Source: Kitasatospora phosalacinea
GTDB lineage: Bacteria; Actinomycetota; Actinomycetes; Streptomycetales; Streptomycetaceae
Length of the DNA: 64,000 bases
Direction: 5' to 3'
Assembly (NCBI RefSeq): GCF_000716545.1
Contig: NZ_JNWZ01000016.1
Coordinates: forward strand, 34,167-98,166
Below are positions 8,673 to 16,451 of this stretch, piece by piece (the first letter of the stretch is position 1; every line of letters begins with the position of its first letter). Position numbers and translations under genes: made by a program. Below the pieces are notes generated by a model. It searched no databases, had not been told where the DNA came from, and was given only the letters and a program-made list of their open reading frames with translations.

Positions 8673-8685
8673 GTGAAAGTTTCAC
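8673..8685. promoter_or_regulatory. operator-like palindrome GTGAAA-G-TTTCAC
   Basis: A perfect 6+1+6 inverted repeat 130 bases before the GH6 cellulase start. GAAAnTTTC elements are known before xylan/cellulose genes of Streptomyces, where LacI-type repressors bind, so this is a good candidate for carbon-source control of the cellulase. Confidence 0.5.
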
Positions 8686-8814
8686 CCGGTCAGGGGCCTC
8701 GTGGCGGGTCCTGCTGCGGGTTCGGCGGGTCCGGCCGGGCGGGCCTTGACGGGGTGTCGCCGGGGCTGGCTGCATGGCGGCTCCGTTCGCCGATCCCCGC
8801 CGGAGAGACCCGCC

Positions 8815-10029
8815 ATGCGCCCACCCCACCCCGTTCGAGCCGCGCTCTCGCTGGCCGTGCTGCTCGCGTCCGGCCTCGGCCTCGCCACCTCCCAGGCCCA
8901 GGCCGCGCCCGCCGCGCCCGGGGCGCGGACCCTCGCGCCGGACACCCGGTTCTACGTCGACCCGGGGAGCAAGGCCGCGCAGCAGGCGCTCACCGACCTC
9001 AAGGCGCACGACCTGGCCGGGGCCAAGTCGATGGCCCAGCTGGCGTCCTGGCCGGTCGCCCAGTGGTTCAACGGCACGGCCACCCCGCAGGAGACCACCA
9101 GCGCGATGGCCGCACTGCAGACGAAGGCCGCCCGGGCCAAGCAGGTGCCGGTCGCCGTCGCCTACAACGTGCCGGGCCGGGACTGCTCGCAGTACTCGGC
9201 GGGCGGCGCCTCCAACAGCACCGAGTACGCGGCCTGGATCGACGCCCTGGCCCGCGGCATCGGCGACCGCAAGACGGTGGTCATCCTGGAGCCGGACGGC
9301 CTCGCCCTGTCGCCCGCGTTCTGCGGCGGCACCGCCGCCCAGCAGCAGGACCGGCTCGCCGAGATCTCCGCCGCCGTGACCCGGCTGGAGCGCCAGCGCG
9401 GCGCGATCGTCTACCTGGACGCCGGGCACAGCACCTGGCAGAACGTCGGCACCCAGGCGCAGCTGCTGATCGACGCCGACGTCGCCGACGCGCAGGGCTT
9501 CTTCCTGAACGTGTCGAACTACCAGACCGACGCCTCGCTGATCCGCTACGGCACCCAGGTCTCCAAGTGCGTCTGGTACCTGCGCAACACCCCGGGCGCC
9601 ACCGCCGACTCCTGCGCCAACCAGTACTGGCCCGCCGCGGACGCCGACGCCTGGTACGCCGAGCACGTCCCGGCCGACGCCAAGCTCACCCACTTCGTGA
9701 TCGACAGCAGCCGCAACGGCCAGGGCCCGTGGACCCCGGAGCCCGGCAAGTACACCGGCGACCCGCAGACCTGGTGCAACCCGCCCGCCCGCGGCCTGGG
9801 CAGCCGCCCCACCGCGAACACCGGCCAGGCCCTGCTGGACGCCTTCCTGTGGATCAAGGTCCCCGGCGAGTCCGACGGCAGCTGCACCCGCGGCACCGCC
9901 GGCCCGGCCGACCCCGAGTACGGTTCGGTCGACCCGATCGCGGGCGGCTGGTGGCCCGAGCAGGCGCACTCCCTGGCGGAGAACGCCGCCCCGAAGCTCA
10001 CCTTCAACACCGGCCTGCTGCCGCGTTGA
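8815..10029 (+). CDS. secreted glycoside hydrolase family 6 (endoglucanase-type)
   Basis: 404 residues beginning with a signal peptide (MRPPHPVRAALSLAVLLASGLGLATSQAQA, cleaved about residue 30). The GH6 landmarks are present: YNVPGRDCSQYSAGG with D123, VVILEPDGLAL with D161 as the predicted proton donor, LNVSNYQTD, and IKVPGESDGSC with D354. Four or more cysteines are placed for disulfides. There is no carbohydrate-binding module, so the enzyme is a bare catalytic domain. It should cleave beta-1,4-glucan outside the cell. The ATG at 8815 has GGAGAG seven bases before it; the frame is open upstream but without signal-peptide character. The palindrome at 8673-8685 may control it. Confidence 0.93.
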   Translation: MRPPHPVRAALSLAVLLASGLGLATSQAQAAPAAPGARTLAPDTRFYVDPGSKAAQQALTDLKAHDLAGAKSMAQLASWPVAQWFNGTATPQETTSAMAALQTKAARAKQVPVAVAYNVPGRDCSQYSAGGASNSTEYAAWIDALARGIGDRKTVVILEPDGLALSPAFCGGTAAQQQDRLAEISAAVTRLERQRGAIVYLDAGHSTWQNVGTQAQLLIDADVADAQGFFLNVSNYQTDASLIRYGTQVSKCVWYLRNTPGATADSCANQYWPAADADAWYAEHVPADAKLTHFVIDSSRNGQGPWTPEPGKYTGDPQTWCNPPARGLGSRPTANTGQALLDAFLWIKVPGESDGSCTRGTAGPADPEYGSVDPIAGGWWPEQAHSLAENAAPKLTFNTGLLPR

Positions 10030-10119
10030 CGACGGCGCACCGAGGTCGGCGCGTCAGTGCCGGGACACCGGTGCCGGCGCATTGACGGTGGCGCACCGGG
10101 GCCGCGACACCCGTGTCAG

Positions 10120-10175
10120 GCACCGACGGCGGAACACCGACGGCGGAACACCGATGACGGAACACCGACGGCGGA
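10120..10175. repeat. four tandem 14-bp units
   Basis: Units 10120-10133, 10134-10147, 10148-10161 and 10162-10175 follow ACACCGACGGCGGA with one to two changes. They lie between the GH6 stop and the convergent gene at 10191. An imperfect repeat of the GH6 stop region (TTGACG...GGCGCACCG) also occurs 56 bases after the real stop. Confidence 0.75.
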
Positions 10176-10190
10176 CGCCCGGGCGAGGAC

Positions 10191-10568
10191 CTACTCGCCC
10201 GGGCGTCCGCCGTACTGCCCCCGCAGCACCGGGCCCAGCTTGCGCTGGACCGAACGCAGCCGCCGGACGGTCTCCGCGTCGTCCCACCCCGTGGTGGTGG
10301 ACCACTCGACGCCCGAGCCCACCAGGTCGCTGGCGAAGACGACCTCGGTGGCGAGCAGGGCGCGCGCCCAGTCGGCCGGGGAGAGCGGCAGGTCCTCGCG
10401 GAGCGCGCCGGACAGCCGCCCGCACCCCGTCAGCAGGTCCGCGGCGTCCGCGAAGCCCAGCGCGTAGGCCATCGCGTCGCCGCTGCGGGCCGGGCCGCCC
10501 CACTCACCCAGCGCGCGGCGCAGCAGCTCGCGCTCCTGCGCGTCCAGCAGTTCACTCGGCTTCGGCAT
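10191..10568 (-). CDS. hypothetical protein downstream of marR
   Basis: 125 residues, soluble, acidic, with a helical N-terminus (PSELLDAQERELLRRALGEWGG) and a central LLTGCGRLSGALREDLPLSPADWARALLATEVVFASDLVGSGVEWSTTTGWDD block. I do not recognise a named family, though it looks like a conserved actinobacterial protein. Its ATG lies 17 bases inside the MarR gene, so translation is coupled to that of the regulator. Confidence 0.7.
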   Translation of the reverse strand: MPKPSELLDAQERELLRRALGEWGGPARSGDAMAYALGFADAADLLTGCGRLSGALREDLPLSPADWARALLATEVVFASDLVGSGVEWSTTTGWDDAETVRRLRSVQRKLGPVLRGQYGGRPGE

Positions 10569-11070
10569 CCTGTTCGGCTCCCCCGTTCCCGTCCCGGTTC
10601 CCGTCCGGGCCCCCGTCCCCGTTCGCGTGCCGGGCGACGATCTCCCGTACGGACGCCAGGAATCCTTCCACGGTGGCCCGCTCGGTCGCCGACAGCCCGT
10701 CGACCAGGGCGGCCGCCTCGCCGATCAGCGGGCCGAAGAAGCCCTGGCCGAGCGCGACCGCCCGCTCGGTGACCGCCAGCAGGACGCGCCGCCGGTCGTG
10801 CGGGTCGCGGCTGCGGTGGACGTGGCCCAGCCGTTCCAGCCGGTCCAGGACGGCGGTGGTGCCCGCCGAGTTGAGGCCCAGTTCGCGGCCGAGCCGGCCG
10901 GGCGTGGCGGGCGTCCCCTCCCGGGCGGCGTCCAGCAGCGCGATCAGCGCCCGCAGGTCGGTCGGGTGCAGGCCGTGGCGCTGCGCGAACGAGGCGGCCA
11001 GCAGGTCGAGTTCGACGGTGAGCGCGCGCAGTGTGTGCACGGTGCGCAGGCCCGGCCCTGGATCGTTCAT
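10552..11070 (-). CDS. MarR family transcriptional regulator
   Basis: 172 residues with the MarR winged helix: LHPTDLRALIALLDAA, TPGRLGRELGLNSAGTTAVLDRLERLGHVHRSRDPHDRRRVLLAVTE. The DPHDRRR segment is the wing. The C-terminal tail is Gly/Asn/Asp-rich (HANGDGGPDGNRDGNGG) and probably disordered. It is divergent from the hydrolase at 11191 and the shared region holds a palindrome that overlaps the hydrolase promoter, so it most likely represses both genes in answer to a small ligand. Confidence 0.9.
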   Translation of the reverse strand: MNDPGPGLRTVHTLRALTVELDLLAASFAQRHGLHPTDLRALIALLDAAREGTPATPGRLGRELGLNSAGTTAVLDRLERLGHVHRSRDPHDRRRVLLAVTERAVALGQGFFGPLIGEAAALVDGLSATERATVEGFLASVREIVARHANGDGGPDGNRDGNGGAEQDAEAE

Positions 11071-11106
11071 CTGCTCGGCCTCTCGTGGGGTGTCTCGCGG
11101 GGACGG

Positions 11107-11151
11107 TTGTCCGCAGGGGCTACGGCATGCATATTATCTCGCCCAGCGAGA
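11107..11151 (+). promoter_or_regulatory. promoter of the hydrolase gene with MarR operator
   Basis: TTGTCC (11107-11112) and TATTAT (11132-11137) can serve as -35 and -10 with a long 19-base spacer. TCTCGC-CCA-GCGAGA (11137-11151) is a perfect inverted repeat that overlaps the -10 and start site; another GCGAGA half-site follows at 11163-11168. The patch is notably A/T-rich for this genome. Confidence 0.6.
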
Positions 11152-11190
11152 AGATTGCCGAGCGAGACACTTTCTCCAGGAGAGCCCAGC

Positions 11191-12039
11191 ATGGGATTCG
11201 ACCGTTCCGCCTTCCTGTCCGCCTACGACACCCTGCTCGACCGCTGGCCGGTCCCGGTCGAGACGCTCGACCTGGAGACCCCCTGGGGCACCACCCGGGT
11301 CAACGCCGCCGGGCCGCCCGACGCCCCGCCCCTGCTGCTGCTCCACGGCGGCGGCGCCACCGCCGCCAGTTGGTGGGAGAACGTCGCCGAACTCGCCCGC
11401 ACCGCACGGGTCCTCGCCGTCGACCGGATCGGCGAGGCCGGGCGCTCCAGCGCGGACGGGCACACGCCCCCGCGCACCGTCGACGACCTGCACGGCTGGC
11501 TGGACGCCGTCCTGGACGCGCTCGGCGCCGAGAGCGCCGACCTGTGCGGCCACTCCTACGGCGGCTGGATCGCCCTGAGCTACGCGCTGCGCCGCCCCGA
11601 CCGGGCCGCCCGGCTGGCCCTGCTCGACCCCACCGGCTGCTTCACCGGCTACCGCCCCTCCTACCTGCTGCACGCCGCCCCGATGCTGGCCCGCCCCAGC
11701 GAGCGCCGGGCCAGGGCCTTCCTCGCCTGGGAGACCGGCGGCGTCCCCCTCGACCCGGACTGGACCCGCCTGTACGGCCTGGCCGCGACCTTCCCGGCCA
11801 CCCGCCCCGTCACCGGCCCCCGCCCCACCGCCGAGGCCCTGGCCGCCCTGAAGGCGCCCTGCCTGCTGCTGCCCGCCGCCGACAGCCGCACCCACGACCC
11901 GCGCACCCTGGCCACCCGCGCCGCCGCCCTGCTCCCGCAGGCCCGCGTCCACACCCTGGAGGGCGTCTCCCACCACGGCCTCCCTCATCTGCGGGCCGCC
12001 GAGCTGAACGCCGAACTGACCGCCTTCCTGACCCGCTGA
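11191..12039 (+). CDS. alpha/beta-fold hydrolase
   Basis: 282 residues. The oxyanion strand-loop (LLLLHGGGATAASWW), the nucleophile elbow GHSYGG, an acid in the LLLPAADSRTHD strand and the histidine of GVSHHGLPH follow the classical order. There is a cap of about 60 residues after the elbow. The closest feel is to small esterase or proline-iminopeptidase-like proteins. AGGAG lies nine bases before the ATG. It is controlled from the divergent MarR region, so it probably modifies or detoxifies the MarR ligand; this is inference. Confidence 0.85.
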   Translation: MGFDRSAFLSAYDTLLDRWPVPVETLDLETPWGTTRVNAAGPPDAPPLLLLHGGGATAASWWENVAELARTARVLAVDRIGEAGRSSADGHTPPRTVDDLHGWLDAVLDALGAESADLCGHSYGGWIALSYALRRPDRAARLALLDPTGCFTGYRPSYLLHAAPMLARPSERRARAFLAWETGGVPLDPDWTRLYGLAATFPATRPVTGPRPTAEALAALKAPCLLLPAADSRTHDPRTLATRAAALLPQARVHTLEGVSHHGLPHLRAAELNAELTAFLTR

Positions 12040-12122
12040 GACCCGGGCCCGGGGGCAGTGCGGACGGGGGCCGGGCGGCGGTCCATACTTGGGCGATCCG
12101 TTCGTCGAGAGGCGCCGCCCGC

Positions 12123-12866
12123 ATGGCCGAGAACCCCACCGCCCCGAGCAAGGCGCTGCTGCGACTGACCGGCGTGAGCCGTTCGTACGGCGGCCGGGAG
12201 GTGCTGCACCCCGTCGACCTCGCGCTGGCGGCCGGCGAGTGCGTGGCACTGCTCGGGCACAACGGCTCCGGCAAGTCGACCCTGCTGCGGGTCGCGGCCG
12301 GCCGCGACCTGCCGACCGGGGGCACGGTCCGGTTCGACGGCCTGCCGATGGACGAGAACGACCCCCGGATCCGGGCCCGGGTCGCGGTCGTCGGCGACAC
12401 CGTCGCCCACTACCCCGACCTGACGGTGCGCGAGCACCTGCTGCTGGTCGCCGTCGCGCACGGGGTCGCCGACGCCGCCGACTGGGTCGACCAGGTGCTG
12501 GAGGCCCGCTCGCTCACCGAGCGGGCCGACGCCCTGCCCTCCGCCCTCTCCTCCGGCCAGCTGCAGGCCCTGCTGCTGGCCTGCGCCCTGGTCCGCCCCC
12601 GCGACCTGCTGCTGCTCGACGAACCCGAGCAGCGCCTCGACCCGGAGGCCCGCCGCCGGCTCGCCGAACTCCTGAAGGCCGAACTCGCCGACGGCGTCGC
12701 GGTGCTCCTGGTCACCCACCACACCGACCTCGCCCTGGAGGTCGCCGACCGGGCGGTGGTCCTGGAGGACGGCCGGATCCTCCGGCAGGGCCCGCCCGCC
12801 CAGGTCCTGGCGGCCGGCGCCCCCGGCGTCGGCGCGGCCGGCACCGGAACGGCCGGCCTCCGGTGA
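12123..12866 (+). CDS. ABC transporter ATP-binding protein
   Basis: 247 residues. Walker A is GHNGSGKST, Walker B is LLLLDEPE, and the H-loop is VTHH. The signature motif is degenerate (LSSGQLQ in place of LSGGQ). The Ala/Gly-rich tail after about 225 is dispensable-looking. The GTGA overlap with the next gene shows that the ATPase and the DUF6297 membrane protein form one exporter. Confidence 0.9.
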   Translation: MAENPTAPSKALLRLTGVSRSYGGREVLHPVDLALAAGECVALLGHNGSGKSTLLRVAAGRDLPTGGTVRFDGLPMDENDPRIRARVAVVGDTVAHYPDLTVREHLLLVAVAHGVADAADWVDQVLEARSLTERADALPSALSSGQLQALLLACALVRPRDLLLLDEPEQRLDPEARRRLAELLKAELADGVAVLLVTHHTDLALEVADRAVVLEDGRILRQGPPAQVLAAGAPGVGAAGTGTAGLR

Positions 12867-14575
12867 GCCGCGCGGAGACCGCGGCCGAACCCGGGGAACG
12901 GGACGGGGCCACCGCGCCCGCCGAGTGGACGGCGGACGACGACTGGACCGACGAGGCGCTCGCCCTGCTGCGCGCCCTGCGCGCCCCGCACCGGCGCAAC
13001 CGGGCCAAGCAGGTCGCCTTCGCGCTCTACTGCACCGTGCTGCTCATGCTGTCGTGGGCCGGCGTCCCCAGCCTCGGCCTCTTCCTGCAGGCCTCGATGG
13101 GCGCCGACTACACCCACTACGGCCCCGGCCTGCTGGCCGCCCTGCCCAGCGGTGCCGCCGCGGCCGGGCTGGCCGTCCTGCTGCTGGCCGTCCGCGACGG
13201 GCTGTGGCGCGGGCCGGTCGTCCCCCCTCGTGCCACCACCGACTGGCTGCTCGCCCACCCCGTGCGGCCCCGGCCGGTCCTGCGGCCGTGGTTCTGGCTC
13301 TCCTGCGCCCTGGCCGCCTTCCCCGGAGTGGTGGTCGCCCTCGGCGGCATGGTCGCGCTCGGACTGACCGTGCGCACCGGCCTGCCCGCGGCCCTCGGCT
13401 GGTGCCTGGCCGGCGCGCTCTGCCTGCCGCTGCTGGGCGTCTGCGCCGGCCTGCTGGTGCAGCGCGACCCGCGGGCCGCCCGCTGGGCCCGCCTGCTCAC
13501 CCCGTACGCCACCGTGCTCGTCCTGGCGTTCGCCACGCAGAGCGCGCTGGCCGTCGCCGGGCACCCGGTGCACTGGCTGGAGCGGATCGAGCTGTGGTCG
13601 GGCCCGTGGGGGTGGGCGGGGATCGCCGCGCTGGCCCCGACGCCCGCCGCCGTCCCCGGCGGGGCGGTCGCCGCCGCCCTGCTGGCGGTACTGACCGCAC
13701 TGGGCCTGCTGCTCGCGGACCGGACCATCGGCACCGTGTCACTGACCCTGCTGCGGGAGCGGGCCCGCACCGCCGCCGGAGTGCTGGCCGCGCTGCGCAC
13801 GGTCGAACTGCGCGCCGCCCGGCTGGCCGTGACCGACGCCTCCGACGGCGGACGCCGGGTGCGGGTACGGCTGCCCGCGCCCCGCAAGCCCTGGCTGGCC
13901 CTGTACTGGCGCGACACCCTCGCCCTGCTGCGCACGCCCGCCCGGCTCGGGCGCGCGGTGCTGCTGGCCGTGCCGGCCCTGCTCTGTGCCGTCCCGGCGC
14001 ACGGCAGCCGGGGCGCGCTGTCCTGGGCGATCACTGCGCTCGCGCTGCTCTTCGGCTACCTGGCCCTCGCCCAGCTGCTGGAGCCCGCCCGGATCGAGAC
14101 CGACGACGTGCGCCGCTCGTCCTGGTCCCCGTACCCGTTCGCCGGGCTGATGCTGCGCCACGCGGTGGTGCCCGCCGCGCTCGGTCTGGTCCTGGCGGTG
14201 GCCGGCGCGGCGGCGGTGCTGCCGCTCGGCGGCGGGGCGGCGGCCTGGCTGGCCCCCCTCGCGGTGCCGCCGCTGGTCGCGGCCGGGCTGGTCAACGCCT
14301 GCCGCGGCAGGGCCCGCCGCGACCTGCTCTACCGCTCCCCGCAGCCGGGCAGCGCGGGCACCGGCGTCCCCCTGTTCGTCGCCTGGTACGCGGCCGGTCC
14401 GGCCGTCGCCGTGCCGGTGCTGGCCCTGCCGCTCTCGGCGGCGCTGCGCGCCGGGACGGCCGCCGCGCTGCCGCAGACCGCGCTGATCAGCGCGGCGCTG
14501 ACCGCCGTCCTGCTCCAGTGGGCCCGGGCCAGGGCCGCCGCCCTGCCCGCCCAGGCCCGCCCCGGCCGCTCCTAG
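12863..14575 (+). CDS. DUF6297-type ABC-2-like membrane protein
   Basis: 570 residues with about 12 hydrophobic segments and a charged N-terminus. It is coupled by four bases to the ATPase gene. Landmarks are TTDWLLAHPVRPRPVLRPWFW, VSLTLLRERARTAAGVLAALRTVELRAARL and LLEPARIETDDVRRSSWSPYPFAGLMLRH, which fit what I remember of the actinobacterial DUF6297 family that always pairs with an ABC ATPase. Transport substrate unknown. GTG start fixed by the overlap. Confidence 0.85.
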   Translation: MSRAETAAEPGERDGATAPAEWTADDDWTDEALALLRALRAPHRRNRAKQVAFALYCTVLLMLSWAGVPSLGLFLQASMGADYTHYGPGLLAALPSGAAAAGLAVLLLAVRDGLWRGPVVPPRATTDWLLAHPVRPRPVLRPWFWLSCALAAFPGVVVALGGMVALGLTVRTGLPAALGWCLAGALCLPLLGVCAGLLVQRDPRAARWARLLTPYATVLVLAFATQSALAVAGHPVHWLERIELWSGPWGWAGIAALAPTPAAVPGGAVAAALLAVLTALGLLLADRTIGTVSLTLLRERARTAAGVLAALRTVELRAARLAVTDASDGGRRVRVRLPAPRKPWLALYWRDTLALLRTPARLGRAVLLAVPALLCAVPAHGSRGALSWAITALALLFGYLALAQLLEPARIETDDVRRSSWSPYPFAGLMLRHAVVPAALGLVLAVAGAAAVLPLGGGAAAWLAPLAVPPLVAAGLVNACRGRARRDLLYRSPQPGSAGTGVPLFVAWYAAGPAVAVPVLALPLSAALRAGTAAALPQTALISAALTAVLLQWARARAAALPAQARPGRS

Positions 14576-14616
14576 CCACGGGAGCCGGTAGCGTCGGGGC
14601 GGGCCGGGGGCGGGGT

Positions 14617-14819
14617 TCAGCGGCGCCGGTAGCGCCGGGCGACCGCCGCGAAGGCGGCCTCCGGCTCCCAGGCCATGTCCCCGCCGATCAGCTGTACCGC
14701 GTCGCAGTGCAGGTCGTCGCGGATGACGGCCAACTCGTGCCGCACCAGCGCCGGGTCGAAGTCCGGACGGAACGTCCGGCCGTGCACGACGGACCCGGTG
14801 TCGTAGGTCGTTCCTCTGG
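14617..14819 (-). pseudogene. internally deleted remnant of a conserved actinobacterial protein
   Basis: The minus frame opens without a usable start codon and reads TYDTGSVVHGRTFRPDFDPALVRHELAVIRDDLHCDAVQLIGGD, a well-known N-terminus of a roughly 300-residue family, and then jumps directly to a MAWEPEAAFAAVARRYRRR tail that looks like the C-terminus of the same family. About 250 residues between the two are absent, so an in-frame internal deletion is the simplest reading. Both ends keep normal codon bias, so the event is recent. Confidence 0.5.
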
Positions 14820-14874
14820 CCCGTACGGCGCTCTTCCTCTCCTCGGACTGCCCGGTGCGCGGTCGAGGCCGGCA

Positions 14875-14954
14875 GGGAAAATGCGGGTACGCAAATTTGC
14901 TGATGAGAAAGTTTGCTTCCGTGCGAGCTTTCGGATGCGCAAGTTTGCGGGCGC
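14875..14954. promoter_or_regulatory. array of 16-bp repeats before the TetR-VOC gene, likely operator array
   Basis: GCAAATTTGC (14891-14900), GAAAGTTTGC (14907-14916), a weaker GCGAGCTTTC (14923-14932) and GCAAGTTTGC (14939-14948) are spaced exactly 16 bases apart; a fifth, poorer unit starts at 14875. The first is a perfect palindrome, and the last extends to CGCAA-GT-TTGCG. The array ends 27 bases before the TetR start and is strikingly A/T-rich here. Confidence 0.65.
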
Positions 14955-14980
14955 GCAGAGCCGCATGGAAGGCTGGCGGC

Positions 14981-15991
14981 ATGACGACACCCGGGCTGCG
15001 GGAGCGGAAGAAGCGGGCCACCCGTGAAGCCCTGCGCGCGGCGGCGCTGCGCCTGGCCCTGGAGCGCGGCCCGGACGCCGTGCGGGTCGAGGACATCGCG
15101 GAGGCGGCCGGGGTCTCCCCGCGCACCTACAACAACTACTTCGCCGGCCGCGAGCAGGCGATCGCCTCCGCCGTCGCCGCCGACCGGGAGGAGCGGGTCG
15201 CGGCGGCCGTCACCGCCCGGCCCGCGGACGTGCGGCTGGCCGACGCCGTCACCGACGCGGTGGTCGAGCAGTACGCGGACACCGGCGCGCAGGCCCCCGA
15301 GGCGCTGCTGATGGTCGTCGCCCGGCCCGCGCTGCGCGCGGCGTTCCTCGACACCGCCGCCGGGATCGAGCCCCCGCTCGCCGAGGCGATCGCCGGCCGG
15401 CTCGGCGACGCCGCGCCCCAGACCGCCCGCGTCCTCGCGGCGAGCACCGCCGCGGCGGTCCGCGTCGCGCTGCACGACTGGCTCCGCCCGGCGGGCGGTG
15501 CGGAGACCGGCAGCACGGCGGCGGTCGGCGGCCTGGTCGTTCCCGCCGGTGCGCTGCCCGGGCGGCTCCGGGCGGCGCTGGCCCCGCTCGCGCCCGCCTT
15601 CGACGCCGCCGAGCAGCAGGCCCGGCCGGAGCGCGGCCGGGTGCGGCGGGTGGTGCCGAACCTGCGGGTGGCGGGGGAGGGGGCGCAGCGGAGGAACCGG
15701 GAGTTCTACCGCCTGCTCGGCCTGGAGGAGGCCATGAACCACGGCTGGATCATGACGCTGGCCGCCCCCAGCAGCCCGACCGCGCAGCTCAGCCTCGCCA
15801 CCCGGGACGCCACCGCGCCCGTCGTGCCGGACCTCAGCGTGGAGGTCGAGGACGTGGACGCGACGTACGAGGCGGTGCGGGCGGCGGGAGCGGAGATCGT
15901 CCACCCGCTGTGCGACGAGGAGTGGGGCGTGCGCCGGTTCTTCGTCCGGGACCCGAACGGCCGGGTGGTCAACGTCCTCGGCCACCGCTGA
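14981..15991 (+). CDS. TetR regulator fused in frame to a VOC (glyoxalase/bleomycin-resistance) domain
   Basis: 336 residues. Residues 1-65 are a TetR DNA-binding domain (KKRATREALRAAALRLALERGPDAVRVEDIAEAAGVSPRTYNNYFAGREQAI), followed by the ligand domain to about 212 and a short EQQARPERGR linker. Residues 221-336 are a complete VOC half-pair (RRVVPNLRV...SLATRDATAPVVPDLSVEVEDVDATYEAVRAAGAEIVHPLCDEEWGVRRFFVRDPNGRVVNVLGHR). In related genomes I know these as separate TetR and VOC proteins. There is no stop between them here; GTG 15641 could still start a free VOC protein, with GGAG 11 bases before it. The ATG at 14981 is set by the coding bias and by the operator array ending just before it. 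Confidence 0.85.
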   Translation: MTTPGLRERKKRATREALRAAALRLALERGPDAVRVEDIAEAAGVSPRTYNNYFAGREQAIASAVAADREERVAAAVTARPADVRLADAVTDAVVEQYADTGAQAPEALLMVVARPALRAAFLDTAAGIEPPLAEAIAGRLGDAAPQTARVLAASTAAAVRVALHDWLRPAGGAETGSTAAVGGLVVPAGALPGRLRAALAPLAPAFDAAEQQARPERGRVRRVVPNLRVAGEGAQRRNREFYRLLGLEEAMNHGWIMTLAAPSSPTAQLSLATRDATAPVVPDLSVEVEDVDATYEAVRAAGAEIVHPLCDEEWGVRRFFVRDPNGRVVNVLGHR

Positions 15992-15993
15992 GA

Positions 15994-16038
15994 GCGTCCA
16001 CCGCCCGGGCGTCCGCCGCCCGGGCGTCCGCCGCCGGG
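15994..16038. repeat. three tandem 15-bp units after the TetR-VOC stop
   Basis: Units 15994-16008, 16009-16023 and 16024-16038 follow GCGTCCGCCGCCCGG. They begin two bases after the stop codon. Confidence 0.7.
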
Positions 16039-16091
16039 GCGTTCGCCACTGACGGCGGCCGCCGCCGGGGCGCCCGCCGTCGGCCCCGGGG

Positions 16092-16451
16092 CTACCAGCC
16101 GGTGCGCAGCCGGTAGGAGGCGGCGAGGTCGCGGACCTCCGCCGAGCGGACCACCTCGCGGCCCAGCACCGGGCGCAGGTGCTTGTCCAGCAGCCGCAGC
16201 ACCTCCTCGGCCAGCCGGCCCTTGAGCCCCTCCGGCCGACCGGGCAGCAGGCCGATCGCGATGTGCACGAAGGCGACCAACTGCCCGTCCGCGGTGTCGA
16301 CCCAGGTCTCGGCGGCCGGGCGGAAGAAGGTCTTGCACACGCCCCGGGACGCCACCCACTCGCGCACCAGCGGGTGCAGTTCGCGGACGAAACCGGGGCG
16401 GTCGAAGGCGTCGGCGAGCTGCGGCGAGTAGTCGACGGTGATGTGGGGCAT
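16092..16451 (-). CDS. 5-carboxymethyl-2-hydroxymuconate isomerase-like tautomerase
   Basis: 119 residues starting MPHITVDYS; after removal of Met, Pro-1 would be the catalytic base as in tautomerases of the CHMI type. The order FDRPGFVRELHPLVREWVASRGVCKTFFRPAAETW and VAFVHIAIGLLPGRPEGLKGRLAEEVLRLLDKHL agrees with the family, and the length is normal. The classical role is in homoprotocatechuate breakdown, but no other gene of that pathway is near, so the physiological substrate is open. GAGG lies ten bases before the ATG. Confidence 0.85.
   Translation of the reverse strand: MPHITVDYSPQLADAFDRPGFVRELHPLVREWVASRGVCKTFFRPAAETWVDTADGQLVAFVHIAIGLLPGRPEGLKGRLAEEVLRLLDKHLRPVLGREVVRSAEVRDLAASYRLRTGW

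Noticed and set aside
14875..14954. CRISPR-like array
   Set aside because: Repeats are only 10-16 bases, contiguous without spacers, imperfect, and directly upstream of a repressor gene; an operator array fits better.
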